Shown piece after piece: positions 8,037-15,245 of a stretch of 64,000 nt of DNA. This stretch comes from Oscillospiraceae bacterium (GTDB lineage: Bacteria > Bacillota > Clostridia > Oscillospirales > Ruminococcaceae), in contig JAHZAU010000007.1 of assembly GCA_019423755.1 (NCBI GenBank), positions 1 through 64,000 on the forward strand, read 5' to 3'. The notes below the pieces were generated by a model. It did not search any database and was not told where the DNA came from. It was given only the letters and a program-made list of their open reading frames with translations. A program made the translations under genes and the position numbers. Numbering within the stretch: the first letter of the stretch is position 1; each line of letters begins with the position of its first letter.

Positions 8037-8405
8037 GGTTATGATACCTCCCAAAAAATCATGACCCTGCAAGCACACAGGCAAAATCATTGGCAGGCCC
8101 CCGGGGACCGGCACGCAGCTGAGATGAAAGGAGGGACGAAGCTGCCGGGCAGGGGGAAAGACAGGGCGCCGGCGGTCTGCGGCAGTCCCGGTTCCGCGAG
8201 ACTGCGCCCTGACGCCAGGGCCTGTGGGTGTTTGCAGGAAAAGCAAAAAAGCCGGAGCACATCCGGCAGGTTCCGGGTAACCGGGCCGTTCGAATATGGA
8301 GAGCCGCAGCATCGGGCCGGGAGGGATGGCGCCTGCGAAAAGCAGGACAGGGAAGGTCAGGCCGGGGCCGCCGGGGGACCGGCTGGCAGGGCGGGGCTCC
8401 ATATT
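8037..8405 (-). ncRNA. Structured 5' leader of fhs, candidate attenuator or riboswitch of unknown class
   Basis: The leader is about 370 bases. Its 5' part is closed by a long-range helix: on the plus strand 8293-8307 pairs with 8391-8405 through nine contiguous pairs, a two-base internal loop and four more pairs. This encloses about 85 bases of GC-rich sequence and is followed by an intrinsic terminator at 8241-8267. The sequence shows none of the conserved blocks I know for ZTP, THF, SAM-I, glycine or T-box elements. The remaining part (8037-8240) contains no ORF with a ribosome site. Confidence 0.5.
8241..8267 (-). terminator. Intrinsic terminator inside the fhs leader
   Basis: On the minus strand GCCGGA-TGTGC-TCCGGC is followed by six Ts, then GCTTTT. 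It lies about 140 bases into the fhs transcript and 205 bases before the start codon, so it can only act as an attenuator. Confidence 0.65.
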
Positions 8406-8413
8406 ATGAAAAA

Positions 8414-8441
8414 AGTATAGCACACTTTAAAATGGTCGAAA
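8414..8441 (-). promoter_or_regulatory. Promoter of fhs
   Basis: On the minus strand TTTCGA (8436-8441) and TATACT (8414-8419), spacer 16. Predicted transcription starts near 8403, at the foot of the leader helix. Confidence 0.65.
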
Positions 8442-8483
8442 AGAGGGGAAGGGCCCCCGGCAAAAAGATTCCCCATATTTATG

Positions 8484-8512
8484 TTGAATCTATCCGGAAA
8501 TCATACTATAAT
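8484..8512 (+). promoter_or_regulatory. Promoter of rodA
   Basis: TTGAAT (8484-8489) and TATAAT (8507-8512), spacer 17. Divergent from the fhs promoter. Confidence 0.8.
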
Positions 8513-8562
8513 AAAAGAACAATCGTGGCAAAATGCAGGAACCCTGCCTGTTATTTCACAAA

Positions 8563-8607
8563 CCCGGACAGCCTCCGCCAGGCGCGGACGGCGGGCCCGG
8601 GATTTTT
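8563..8607 (+). terminator. Possible leader terminator before rodA
   Basis: CCCGG (8563-8567) pairs with CCGGG (8597-8601), and CCGCC with GGCGG inside it; six Ts follow at 8603-8608. It lies between the rodA promoter and its ribosome site, so would act as an attenuator. The stem is imperfect. Confidence 0.35.
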
Positions 8608-8623
8608 TCCCTAGGAGGAATAT

Positions 8624-9775
8624 ATGAAGCAAGTTATCCACCTGGTCGCCGGCTTCCTCAAGCGGACCGACTGGCTTTTGCTGCTGCTTTGCCTGTCCCT
8701 TTCCAGCTTCAGTACCCTGCTGCTGGTCAGCCTGGCCCAAAGCGGCACCTTGGGGGAAGGCGCTCTGCGTACCGTCGTGGTCCAATCCGCCATGATGACC
8801 TGCGGCGTAGCGGCGGCGCTGATCCTTTCCCGCATCGATTACCGGGAGATGGCCCGGCTGTGGAAGGTCCACAGCGCCATCGCCTATTTTCTGTGTGTCC
8901 TTTGCTTTACCCCGCTGGGCGTCCAGCGCAGCGACCTGATCGACGACCGGGCCTGGCTGCAGGTCCCGCTGATCAACTTCACCTTCCAGCCGTCGGAGCT
9001 GCTCAAAATCAGCTTCGTGCTGACCTTTGCTTACCATCTGGCCAAGCTGCGGGAAAACCAGAGTCTCAATCGCCCCAAGGACCTGGCGCTGCTGTGCCTC
9101 CACGGTTTGCTGCCGGTAGCGGTGATCCACCTGCAGGGCGACGACGGTACCGCCTTGGTGCTGGCGGTGATGTTCGCCTTTATGCTGTTTGCAGCGGGGC
9201 TTTCCTGGAAGTACATCCTGCCGGTGCTGGCCATGGTGCCGCCGGCGGCTTGGGTAGCCTGGACCTTCCTGCTGGACAGCGACAAGCGCAGCCGCGTGCT
9301 GGCGATCTTTAACCCGGAGGTAGCCGGGGAGAACGTGGTCTGGCAGCAGGAGCGGGGCCGCATCGCCATCGGCAGCGGCGGCCTTTGGGGAAAAGGTATC
9401 TTTATGGAAAGCGGCCAGTTCCAGCTGGTGCCCGAGGTCCACAACGACTTTATCTTCTCCTTTATCGGGGAAGCGGTGGGCTTCATCGGCTGCATGGCGG
9501 TGCTGGGGGTGCTGCTTTTTATCTGCCTGCGCATCCTGTGGGACGGCCTGCACGCCAGCGACGACCTGGGGCGCTTTGTCTGCGTGGGGATCTTCGCCAT
9601 GCTGGCGGCGCAGATCGTCATCAACGTGGGCATGTGCCTCTCCCTCTTCCCGGTGGTAGGCGTCACCCTGCCCTTCCTTTCGGCGGGCGGTACCTCCCAG
9701 GGGACCCTGTACTTAGGTATCGGCTTGGTGCTCAGCGTCACCAGCGCCAGCCAGCGCAATCTGTTCTTTGACTAG
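8624..9775 (+). CDS. rodA: SEDS-family peptidoglycan polymerase, RodA-like
   Basis: A 383-residue polytopic membrane protein with about ten hydrophobic segments. SEDS glycosyltransferases polymerise lipid II with a class B PBP during elongation or division. The FTFQPSELLKISF motif (about residues 122-134) and the C-terminal SLFPVVGVTLPFLSAGGTS are SEDS signatures, although the usual PFxSYGGSS is here PFLSAGGTS. ATG 8624 has an AGGAGG six bases upstream. RodA rather than FtsW is inferred from the short N-terminus and lack of a division cluster; this is not certain. Confidence 0.85.
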   Translation: MKQVIHLVAGFLKRTDWLLLLLCLSLSSFSTLLLVSLAQSGTLGEGALRTVVVQSAMMTCGVAAALILSRIDYREMARLWKVHSAIAYFLCVLCFTPLGVQRSDLIDDRAWLQVPLINFTFQPSELLKISFVLTFAYHLAKLRENQSLNRPKDLALLCLHGLLPVAVIHLQGDDGTALVLAVMFAFMLFAAGLSWKYILPVLAMVPPAAWVAWTFLLDSDKRSRVLAIFNPEVAGENVVWQQERGRIAIGSGGLWGKGIFMESGQFQLVPEVHNDFIFSFIGEAVGFIGCMAVLGVLLFICLRILWDGLHASDDLGRFVCVGIFAMLAAQIVINVGMCLSLFPVVGVTLPFLSAGGTSQGTLYLGIGLVLSVTSASQRNLFFD

Positions 9776-9836
9776 GGGCGATCGGAAAAGTCGAAATCTT
9801 GCCTTTTTCTACAAGCAACGCCAGCTACTGCGTGAA

Positions 9837-9875
9837 AAATGCTCGGAATCCGGCAAGGATTCCTGCGCTTTTTGC
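9837..9875 (+). terminator. Terminator downstream of rodA
   Basis: GGAATCC (9845-9851) pairs with GGATTCC (9857-9863) around GGCAA; flanking A-rich and T-rich tracts extend it (AAAAATGC / GCGCTTTTT). Confidence 0.65.
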
Positions 9876-9946
9876 CTGGTATCTGTCTGTTGCTTGCGAA
9901 AAATCCGGCGACTTCTTGGTTTTCCGATACGCCCTAGAAAATCACC

Positions 9947-9980
9947 ATGGAGTGCCCGAAAAACAGGGCGCTCCATTTTA
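9947..9980 (+). terminator. Second hairpin between rodA and ispD
   Basis: ATGGAGTGCCC pairs with GGGCGCTCCAT (one G.T) around GAAAAACA, followed by TTTTA. It may back up the previous terminator. The remainder of the 9776-10046 gap holds a weak TTATTG-17-TATACG promoter just after this hairpin. Confidence 0.6.
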
Positions 9981-10046
9981 CTTATTGGATATTATTCGAC
10001 AAATTATACGAAAATACCGGAAAATCGACAAGGAGGAAGAAATCAC

Positions 10047-10772
10047 ATGGCAGAGATCGTTTCCAAACTGGGGGTCGTCATCGTGGCGGCAGGCAGCGCC
10101 AGCCGGATGCAGGGCATCGACAAACAGGAGCTGGAGGTGCTGGGCGTGCCGGTGGTGGTGCGCAGCATCCGGGCCTTTGACCGTTGCCCGCAGGTGGAGG
10201 AGATCGTGGTGGTCACCCGGGCGGAAAAGGTGGAGCACCTGTGGGAGCTGGTGCGGCGCTTCGGGCTTTCCAAGGTCTCTCATGTGGTGGCCGGGGGAGC
10301 TACCCGCCAGCAGTCGGTGAAAAACGGGGTCCTGGCCCTGGAGAAGACAAGCCCCCTGCTGGCCATCCACGACGGCGCCCGGCCCTTTGTCACCGGGGCG
10401 GTCATCGAGGCCTGCCGCAGCCTGGCGGAGCAGACCGGCGCAGCCACGGCGGCGGTGGTCACCAAGGACACCATCAAGGTAGCGGCGGCGGACGGCTCCA
10501 TCCAGGAGACCCCCGACCGCTCCCGCCTCTACCTGACCCAGACGCCCCAGATCTTCCGCCGGGAGGACTACCGCGCGGCTATGGCTCAGGCGGAAAGATG
10601 CGGCTGGGACTGCACCGACGACTGCCAGCTGCTGGAACGCATGGGCAAAAAGGTCTACCTGGCCCAGGGGGACTACCGCAACATCAAGATCACCACGCCG
10701 GAGGACCTGCCCCTGGCCCAGGCGCTGGCCCAAAGCGTCGACCAGGAAGCCGCCGAAGAAAAAAATAATTAA
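10047..10772 (+). CDS. ispD: 2-C-methyl-D-erythritol 4-phosphate cytidylyltransferase
   Basis: A 241-residue nucleotidyltransferase of the MEP isoprenoid pathway (MEP + CTP to CDP-ME). The nucleotide-binding loop VVIVAAGSASRMQG is at residues 10-23, IHDGARPFV near 100 is the metal-binding Asp motif, and VTKDTIK is the substrate region. ATG 10047 follows AGGAGGAAGAAATCAC. It is 78 bases upstream of ispF, the enzyme two steps later, so both are probably one transcript. Confidence 0.96.
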   Translation: MAEIVSKLGVVIVAAGSASRMQGIDKQELEVLGVPVVVRSIRAFDRCPQVEEIVVVTRAEKVEHLWELVRRFGLSKVSHVVAGGATRQQSVKNGVLALEKTSPLLAIHDGARPFVTGAVIEACRSLAEQTGAATAAVVTKDTIKVAAADGSIQETPDRSRLYLTQTPQIFRREDYRAAMAQAERCGWDCTDDCQLLERMGKKVYLAQGDYRNIKITTPEDLPLAQALAQSVDQEAAEEKNN

Positions 10773-10850
10773 AATTTTGTAACAGCTGCAACATTTCGAG
10801 GAAAATGAAACACTAGATACATCGGAACCCAGAAAGGAGGAGACGAAAGG

Positions 10851-11330
10851 ATGAACTTTCGGATCGGACACGGATATGACGTACACAAGCTGGTGGGGGG
10901 CCGCCGGCTGATTTTAGGCGGGGAGGATATCCCCTGGGAGAAGGGCCTGCTGGGCCACTCCGACGCCGACGTGCTGACCCACGCGGTCATGGACGCCCTG
11001 CTGGGCGCCGCCGCCCTGGGGGACATCGGCAAGCACTTCCCGGACACCGACCCGGCCTACGCCGGGGCCGACAGCCTTTGGCTGCTGGAACAGGTGGTGG
11101 GCCTTTTGGGCAAGGAGGGTTACCGCATCGGCAACCTGGACGCCACCGTCCTGGCCCAGCGCCCCAAGCTCAAAGGCCACATCCCCGCTATGCGCCAGAA
11201 CCTGGCGCGGGTCTGCGGGGTGGAGCTGGACCAGGTCTCGGTGAAAGCCACCACCGAGGAGGGCCTGGGCTTCACCGGCGCCGAAGAGGGGATCGCCGCC
11301 CACTGCGTCTGCCTGCTGTACCGCGATTAA
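10851..11330 (+). CDS. ispF: 2-C-methyl-D-erythritol 2,4-cyclodiphosphate synthase
   Basis: A 159-residue trimeric zinc enzyme of the MEP pathway that cyclises CDP-ME 2-phosphate. Motifs: GHGYDVHKL (metal Asp and His), LGHSDADVLTHAVMDALLGAAALGDIGKHFPDTD, and the C-terminal KATTEEGLGFTGAEEGIAAHCVCLL. Length is typical. AAAGGAGGAGACGAAAGG precedes the ATG. It follows ispD on the same strand. Confidence 0.97.
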   Translation: MNFRIGHGYDVHKLVGGRRLILGGEDIPWEKGLLGHSDADVLTHAVMDALLGAAALGDIGKHFPDTDPAYAGADSLWLLEQVVGLLGKEGYRIGNLDATVLAQRPKLKGHIPAMRQNLARVCGVELDQVSVKATTEEGLGFTGAEEGIAAHCVCLLYRD

Positions 11331-11428
11331 GCGGCCAAATCCAGTTGTCATCCTTCCTGCCCGGAGCATAAGATGAAAGGAGCCCGCCGCCGGTTTGGCC
11401 GGGACGGGCCGGAAAGGAAGGATGCAAC

Positions 11429-11653
11429 GTGGAAATCGTCATTATCCCCGTAGGCTCCCTGACCCATGCCTTAAAAGGGCAGAAGGTGCTGGAGCGCAAC
11501 GGGTTTTCTGCTTGGGCCGGCCGGGACCATGGCCGGCTCACCGGCTGCGGCTATCAGATCTCGGTGCGGGTAGGCCCCAACGGCTCCCACACCAAGGATC
11601 GGGCGCTGGCCCTTCTGCGCCAGGCAGGGGTCCGGCTGCTGGAGCGGTCATGA
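11429..11653 (+). CDS. DUF3343 protein, putative Se/S carrier-like protein
   Basis: A 74-residue protein starting at GTG 11429, with GGAAAGGAAGG upstream. DUF3343 proteins are small, with a conserved Cys after a Gly-rich turn (here GRLTGCGYQISV) and a short beta-alpha fold. In Clostridia they sit next to cysteine desulfurases, YedF or SelD and are thought to carry sulfur or selenium. Its stop codon overlaps the start of the cysteine desulfurase gene (ATGA), so translation is coupled. The carrier role is inferred from family context. Confidence 0.85.
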   Translation: MEIVIIPVGSLTHALKGQKVLERNGFSAWAGRDHGRLTGCGYQISVRVGPNGSHTKDRALALLRQAGVRLLERS

Positions 11654-12867
11654 ACCGGGGCCGGTGTCCGGTCTACCTGGACCAGGCAGCGACCACCTTC
11701 CCCAAGCCCCGGGCGGTGCAGCAAGCGGTGGACCAGGCGGTCCGCCGCTGGGGCGCCAACCCGGGCCACAGCGGTCACACCCTGGCGGTGGAGACCGCCC
11801 GGCGGGTCTACCAGTGCCGGGAGGAGGCCGCCGCCCTGTTCGGCTGCCAGCCGGAGGGCATTATCTTTACCAAAAACTGCACCGAGGCCATCAACCTGGC
11901 CATCTGGGGGACCATGCGTCCCGGCGGACACCTGATCATCTCCGACCTGGAGCACAACGCCGTGGCCCGGGTGGCCCAGGTGCTGGAGGACCGGGGGATC
12001 GCCCAGTATGACGTGGCGCGGGTCTACCCGGAGGACGACCTGCGCACCGTTTACAGCTTCGCGTCGCTGCTGCGCCCCAACACCCAGCTCATCGCCTGCA
12101 CCCACGGCTCCAACGTCTTCGGTTACCGGCTGCCGGTGGAACAGATCGGCGCCCTGGCCCACGGGCGGGGCATCCCCATGCTGGTGGACGCCGCCCAGAC
12201 AGCGGGCCTGCTGCCGCTGGACCTTTCCCGCATGGCGGTGGACTACCTTTGTGTGCCGGGACATAAGGGGCTGTACGGACCCATGGGCACCGGAATCCTG
12301 GCGGTGGGGCCCCGGGTGCGTCAGGACCAGCTGCGGCCGCTGATGCAGGGAGGCACCGGCGCGGCCTCGCTGGAACTGACCATGCCCCAGCTGCTGCCCG
12401 ACCGCCTGGAAAGCGGCACCCTCAACACCCCGGGTATCCTGGGGCTGCGGGAGGGCATCCGCTTTGTGCGGCAGAAGGGTATCGACAACCTGTACCGCCG
12501 GGAGATGGAGCTGACCGGCTGGACCTGGCAGCAGCTGCGTCAGATCCCCGGGGTGCGGCTGTACGGCCCTCAACCCCAGCTGGGACGCACCCTGCCGGTG
12601 TTCAGCTTTACCATCGGGGAGCTGGACGGCAGCCGGACCGCCGCCGCCCTGGATCAGCTGGGCATCGCGGTGCGGGGAGGCTTCCACTGCGCGGGCCTTG
12701 CCCACCGGAAGATGGGCACCCAGCGCACCGGGACGGCCCGGGCCAGCTTCGGCGCGGGCAACACCCGGGAGGACGCCGCCGCCCTGGTGACGGCGGTGCG
12801 GCAGGTGGCCCGCCAGCAGCAAAAAAATGGAGGAGATTTTCCTCCGACAAATAGCTTTTCTGGTTGA
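11650..12867 (+). CDS. Cysteine desulfurase family protein (class V aminotransferase fold)
   Basis: A 405-residue PLP enzyme. It starts MNRGRCPVYLDQAATTFPKP, has ANPGHSGH in the substrate region, the PLP lysine in VPGHKGLYGPMG, and an active-site Cys in VRGGFHCAGLAH. These match the SufS/NifS-like cysteine desulfurase or selenocysteine lyase group associated with DUF3343. It probably removes S or Se from cysteine or selenocysteine and hands it to the overlapping upstream DUF3343 protein. The ATG overlaps the DUF3343 stop by four bases. Confidence 0.9.
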   Translation: MNRGRCPVYLDQAATTFPKPRAVQQAVDQAVRRWGANPGHSGHTLAVETARRVYQCREEAAALFGCQPEGIIFTKNCTEAINLAIWGTMRPGGHLIISDLEHNAVARVAQVLEDRGIAQYDVARVYPEDDLRTVYSFASLLRPNTQLIACTHGSNVFGYRLPVEQIGALAHGRGIPMLVDAAQTAGLLPLDLSRMAVDYLCVPGHKGLYGPMGTGILAVGPRVRQDQLRPLMQGGTGAASLELTMPQLLPDRLESGTLNTPGILGLREGIRFVRQKGIDNLYRREMELTGWTWQQLRQIPGVRLYGPQPQLGRTLPVFSFTIGELDGSRTAAALDQLGIAVRGGFHCAGLAHRKMGTQRTGTARASFGAGNTREDAAALVTAVRQVARQQQKNGGDFPPTNSFSG

Positions 12868-12891
12868 AAGTCGCTGTAAATATGCTAAAAT
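12864..12891 (+). promoter_or_regulatory. Promoter of cdaA-ybbR
   Basis: TTGAAA (12864-12869) and TAAAAT (12886-12891), spacer 16. The -35 overlaps the end of the cysteine desulfurase gene. Confidence 0.65.
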
Positions 12892-13004
12892 AAAAAAGAG
12901 ACATCCCGCGTCCGGGGGCTAGCCCGGCGCATTGATCAGGAAGAACGGCGCGGGGGCACGGCCCTCAGATGGGACGCCGCAAGAGGAAGGAAGATGAGAA
13001 GATT

Positions 13005-13871
13005 ATGGCCAATGAATGGCTTCGGCTGGTGAATACCGTAAAGACCATCGGCCTGGGCGATGTGTTCGACATCGCTATCGTGGCTGTTTTAGTGTACCAA
13101 GGCATCAAACTGATCCGGGAGACCCGCGCGGTGCAGCTGATCAAAGGTCTGGCTGCCATTGTGCTGTTATATTTTGTGGCGTACGGCCTGCAGATGCGCA
13201 CGCTGAAGTTTTTGCTGGAAAACCTGCTTTCCACCGGCCTTTTGGCGGTGGTCATCGTCTTCCAGCCGGAGCTGCGCAGCATGCTGGAACGGGTGGCCCA
13301 AAGCCGCCTGAGCAAGTTAAACCTCTTCCAAAGCGGAGCGGAGAAGGATTCGGTGGAGACCGGCATGATCCTCAAATCCATCGAGACCTTTGCCGGGGCC
13401 TGTGAGTACCTTTCCCGCACCAAGACCGGCGCCCTCATCGTCTTTGAGCGCCGCACCCTGCTGGGAGAGATCATCAAGACCGGTACCGTCATCGACGCCC
13501 AGCCCAGCTTGGAGCTGATCGGCAACCTGTTCTTCGTCAACTCCCCCCTGCACGACGGCGCCATGATCGTCCGCCAGGGCAAGATCCACGCGGCGGGCTG
13601 TTTCCTGCCGCTGAGCCAGAACTACACCATCAGCAAGGAGATGGGCACCCGGCACCGGGCCGCCCTGGGTATGAGCGAAAACTCCGACGCGGTGGTGGTG
13701 GTGGTCTCGGAGGAGACCGGCACCATCTCGGTGGCGGAAGGCGGCGTCATCGAGCGCGGCTTCACCACCGAAACGCTGGCAAAACGGCTGCGCCGGGATC
13801 TGATCTCCGAGCAGGAAGGGCAGGAACCGGCCGTCGGCGTCAAGGCGCTGCTGAGAAAGGTGAAAAAATAA
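13005..13871 (+). CDS. cdaA: Diadenylate cyclase CdaA
   Basis: A 288-residue membrane protein making c-di-AMP from two ATP. Three N-terminal membrane segments (about residues 15-80) precede the DAC domain, with the signature DGAM (SPLHDGAMIV) and RHRAALGMSE. Start 13005 is preferred because AGGAAGGAAGATGAGAAGATT precedes it; an upstream in-frame ATG at 12969 has no ribosome site. The stop abuts the ybbR start. c-di-AMP regulates potassium and osmolyte transport and wall homeostasis. Confidence 0.96.
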   Translation: MANEWLRLVNTVKTIGLGDVFDIAIVAVLVYQGIKLIRETRAVQLIKGLAAIVLLYFVAYGLQMRTLKFLLENLLSTGLLAVVIVFQPELRSMLERVAQSRLSKLNLFQSGAEKDSVETGMILKSIETFAGACEYLSRTKTGALIVFERRTLLGEIIKTGTVIDAQPSLELIGNLFFVNSPLHDGAMIVRQGKIHAAGCFLPLSQNYTISKEMGTRHRAALGMSENSDAVVVVVSEETGTISVAEGGVIERGFTTETLAKRLRRDLISEQEGQEPAVGVKALLRKVKK

Positions 13872-15140
13872 ATGAAACGAGAAAATATTTTATATAACAC
13901 CAAGTTCGTGGTGCTGCTTTCGGTGCTGCTGGCCTTCATCAGCTGGGTGCTGGTGGCCATGGACAGCGAGGAGCGCCAGGGCCGCACCGTGAAAAACGTC
14001 CCGGTCAACATGGAAGAGGTGGAAAGCACCATGGGCCGCCTGGGCCTGCGCACCATCTCCTCCGACCAGCAGCAGGTCAATGTCTATGTAGAAGGCGTCA
14101 TCTACGATATTGGCGGTATTACCGCGGACGATATCGAGGTCAAGCCGGACATTTCCCAGATCACCGCGGCGGGCACCTACGACGTGGAGCTCACCGGCAC
14201 CATCAAGGACCGCAACGCCCAGGTGACGGTGACCAGCATCAGCCCCCGCACCATCCAGATGAAGTTCGACAGCCTCCAGACCAAGACCATCGAAATCGAG
14301 GATAAGGTCACCGGGCTGAGCGCGCCGGAGGATTACCTGATCCGCAACGTCTCCCTGAGCCCCAGCACCGTGACCGTCACCGGCCCGGAGGAGGATATCT
14401 CCCGCATCGCCAGCTGTGTGGCGGAGACCACCCTGGATGAGCAGTTGACCAGCACCTACAGCGAGATGGTCCCCATCAAGTTCCTGGATAAGGACGGCAA
14501 CGTGCTGGAAAACCTGCGCTACGTCACCTCCGACGTCACCGAGGTACAGATGAGCATCCCGGTGCTCAAGAAGAAGATCGTCCCCGTGACGGTGGAACTG
14601 CTCAACGTCCCCGAGGGCTTCCCGGCGGACCAGCTGAAGTTCACCTACTCCAACGACGAGATCGAGATCGCCGGACCGGAAGATCAGATCGACCGCTATA
14701 AAGAGGTGGTCCTGGGCACCATCAATATGAAGAACCTGGGCCTGGACAGCGTCTATAACTTCGAGGTCAAGCTGCGCAGCGACTTTGTCAACACCAAGAA
14801 CATCCAGAATATCAAGGTCACCTTCGATTCCACCGGCCTGACCTCCAAGCAGCTCAACGGCGTGCCGGTAAGCACCATCAACGAGCCGCTTAACTACGAG
14901 ACCGAGGTTATCACCACCGAGCTCAACAACGTGGAGGTTATCGGCCCGCAGAAGACCATCGAGGCCCTGGTGGCCGGCGATGTATGGGCCGTGGTAGACC
15001 TGCAGGAGCAGTCCGGCCTGGAATCCGGCCAGATGGAATTCCCGGTGAAGTTCAGCGTACCGGGCAAGGGCCTGGTGTGGGTCAAGGGGGACTATCAGGC
15101 CATCGTTTCCCTGAAAGATACCACCGAATCGGCTTCGTAA
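13872..15140 (+). CDS. cdaR: YbbR-domain protein CdaR
   Basis: A 422-residue protein with one N-terminal membrane segment (about residues 10-28) and four extracellular YbbR repeats (around 40-115, 120-200, 205-300 and 305-400), each with a VPV or I.G beta pattern. CdaR modulates the adjacent cyclase CdaA. The ATG directly follows the cdaA stop (TAAATG), so translation is coupled. The usual third partner, glmM, is absent here; an FAD protein follows instead. Confidence 0.92.
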   Translation: MKRENILYNTKFVVLLSVLLAFISWVLVAMDSEERQGRTVKNVPVNMEEVESTMGRLGLRTISSDQQQVNVYVEGVIYDIGGITADDIEVKPDISQITAAGTYDVELTGTIKDRNAQVTVTSISPRTIQMKFDSLQTKTIEIEDKVTGLSAPEDYLIRNVSLSPSTVTVTGPEEDISRIASCVAETTLDEQLTSTYSEMVPIKFLDKDGNVLENLRYVTSDVTEVQMSIPVLKKKIVPVTVELLNVPEGFPADQLKFTYSNDEIEIAGPEDQIDRYKEVVLGTINMKNLGLDSVYNFEVKLRSDFVNTKNIQNIKVTFDSTGLTSKQLNGVPVSTINEPLNYETEVITTELNNVEVIGPQKTIEALVAGDVWAVVDLQEQSGLESGQMEFPVKFSVPGKGLVWVKGDYQAIVSLKDTTESAS

Positions 15141-15245
15141 CCAAACAACCCAAGGATGCAGCGGCGGACGGCCCTGGCTCCGGCGAAACAACCGGGGCGG
15201 GCGGTCCGCTGTTTGTTACCGGCCCCAAAAAGAAAGGAACCGACT

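Noticed and set aside
8037..8405. A ZTP (pfl) or THF riboswitch in the fhs leader
   Set aside because: Both are common before folate genes, but the conserved blocks I know for either class are not present.
6741..8420. A long open frame antisense to fhs
   Set aside because: It mirrors the fhs coding frame, has low-complexity Gly/Val/Gln-rich sequence and no ribosome site. Long antisense frames are expected in GC-rich genes; the same holds for those opposite 24285-26270, 38882-40462, 51881-53941 and 59158-60414.
12826..12860. A terminator within the end of the cysteine desulfurase gene (GGAGGA/TCCTCC)
   Set aside because: The stem lies inside the coding sequence and no T run follows.
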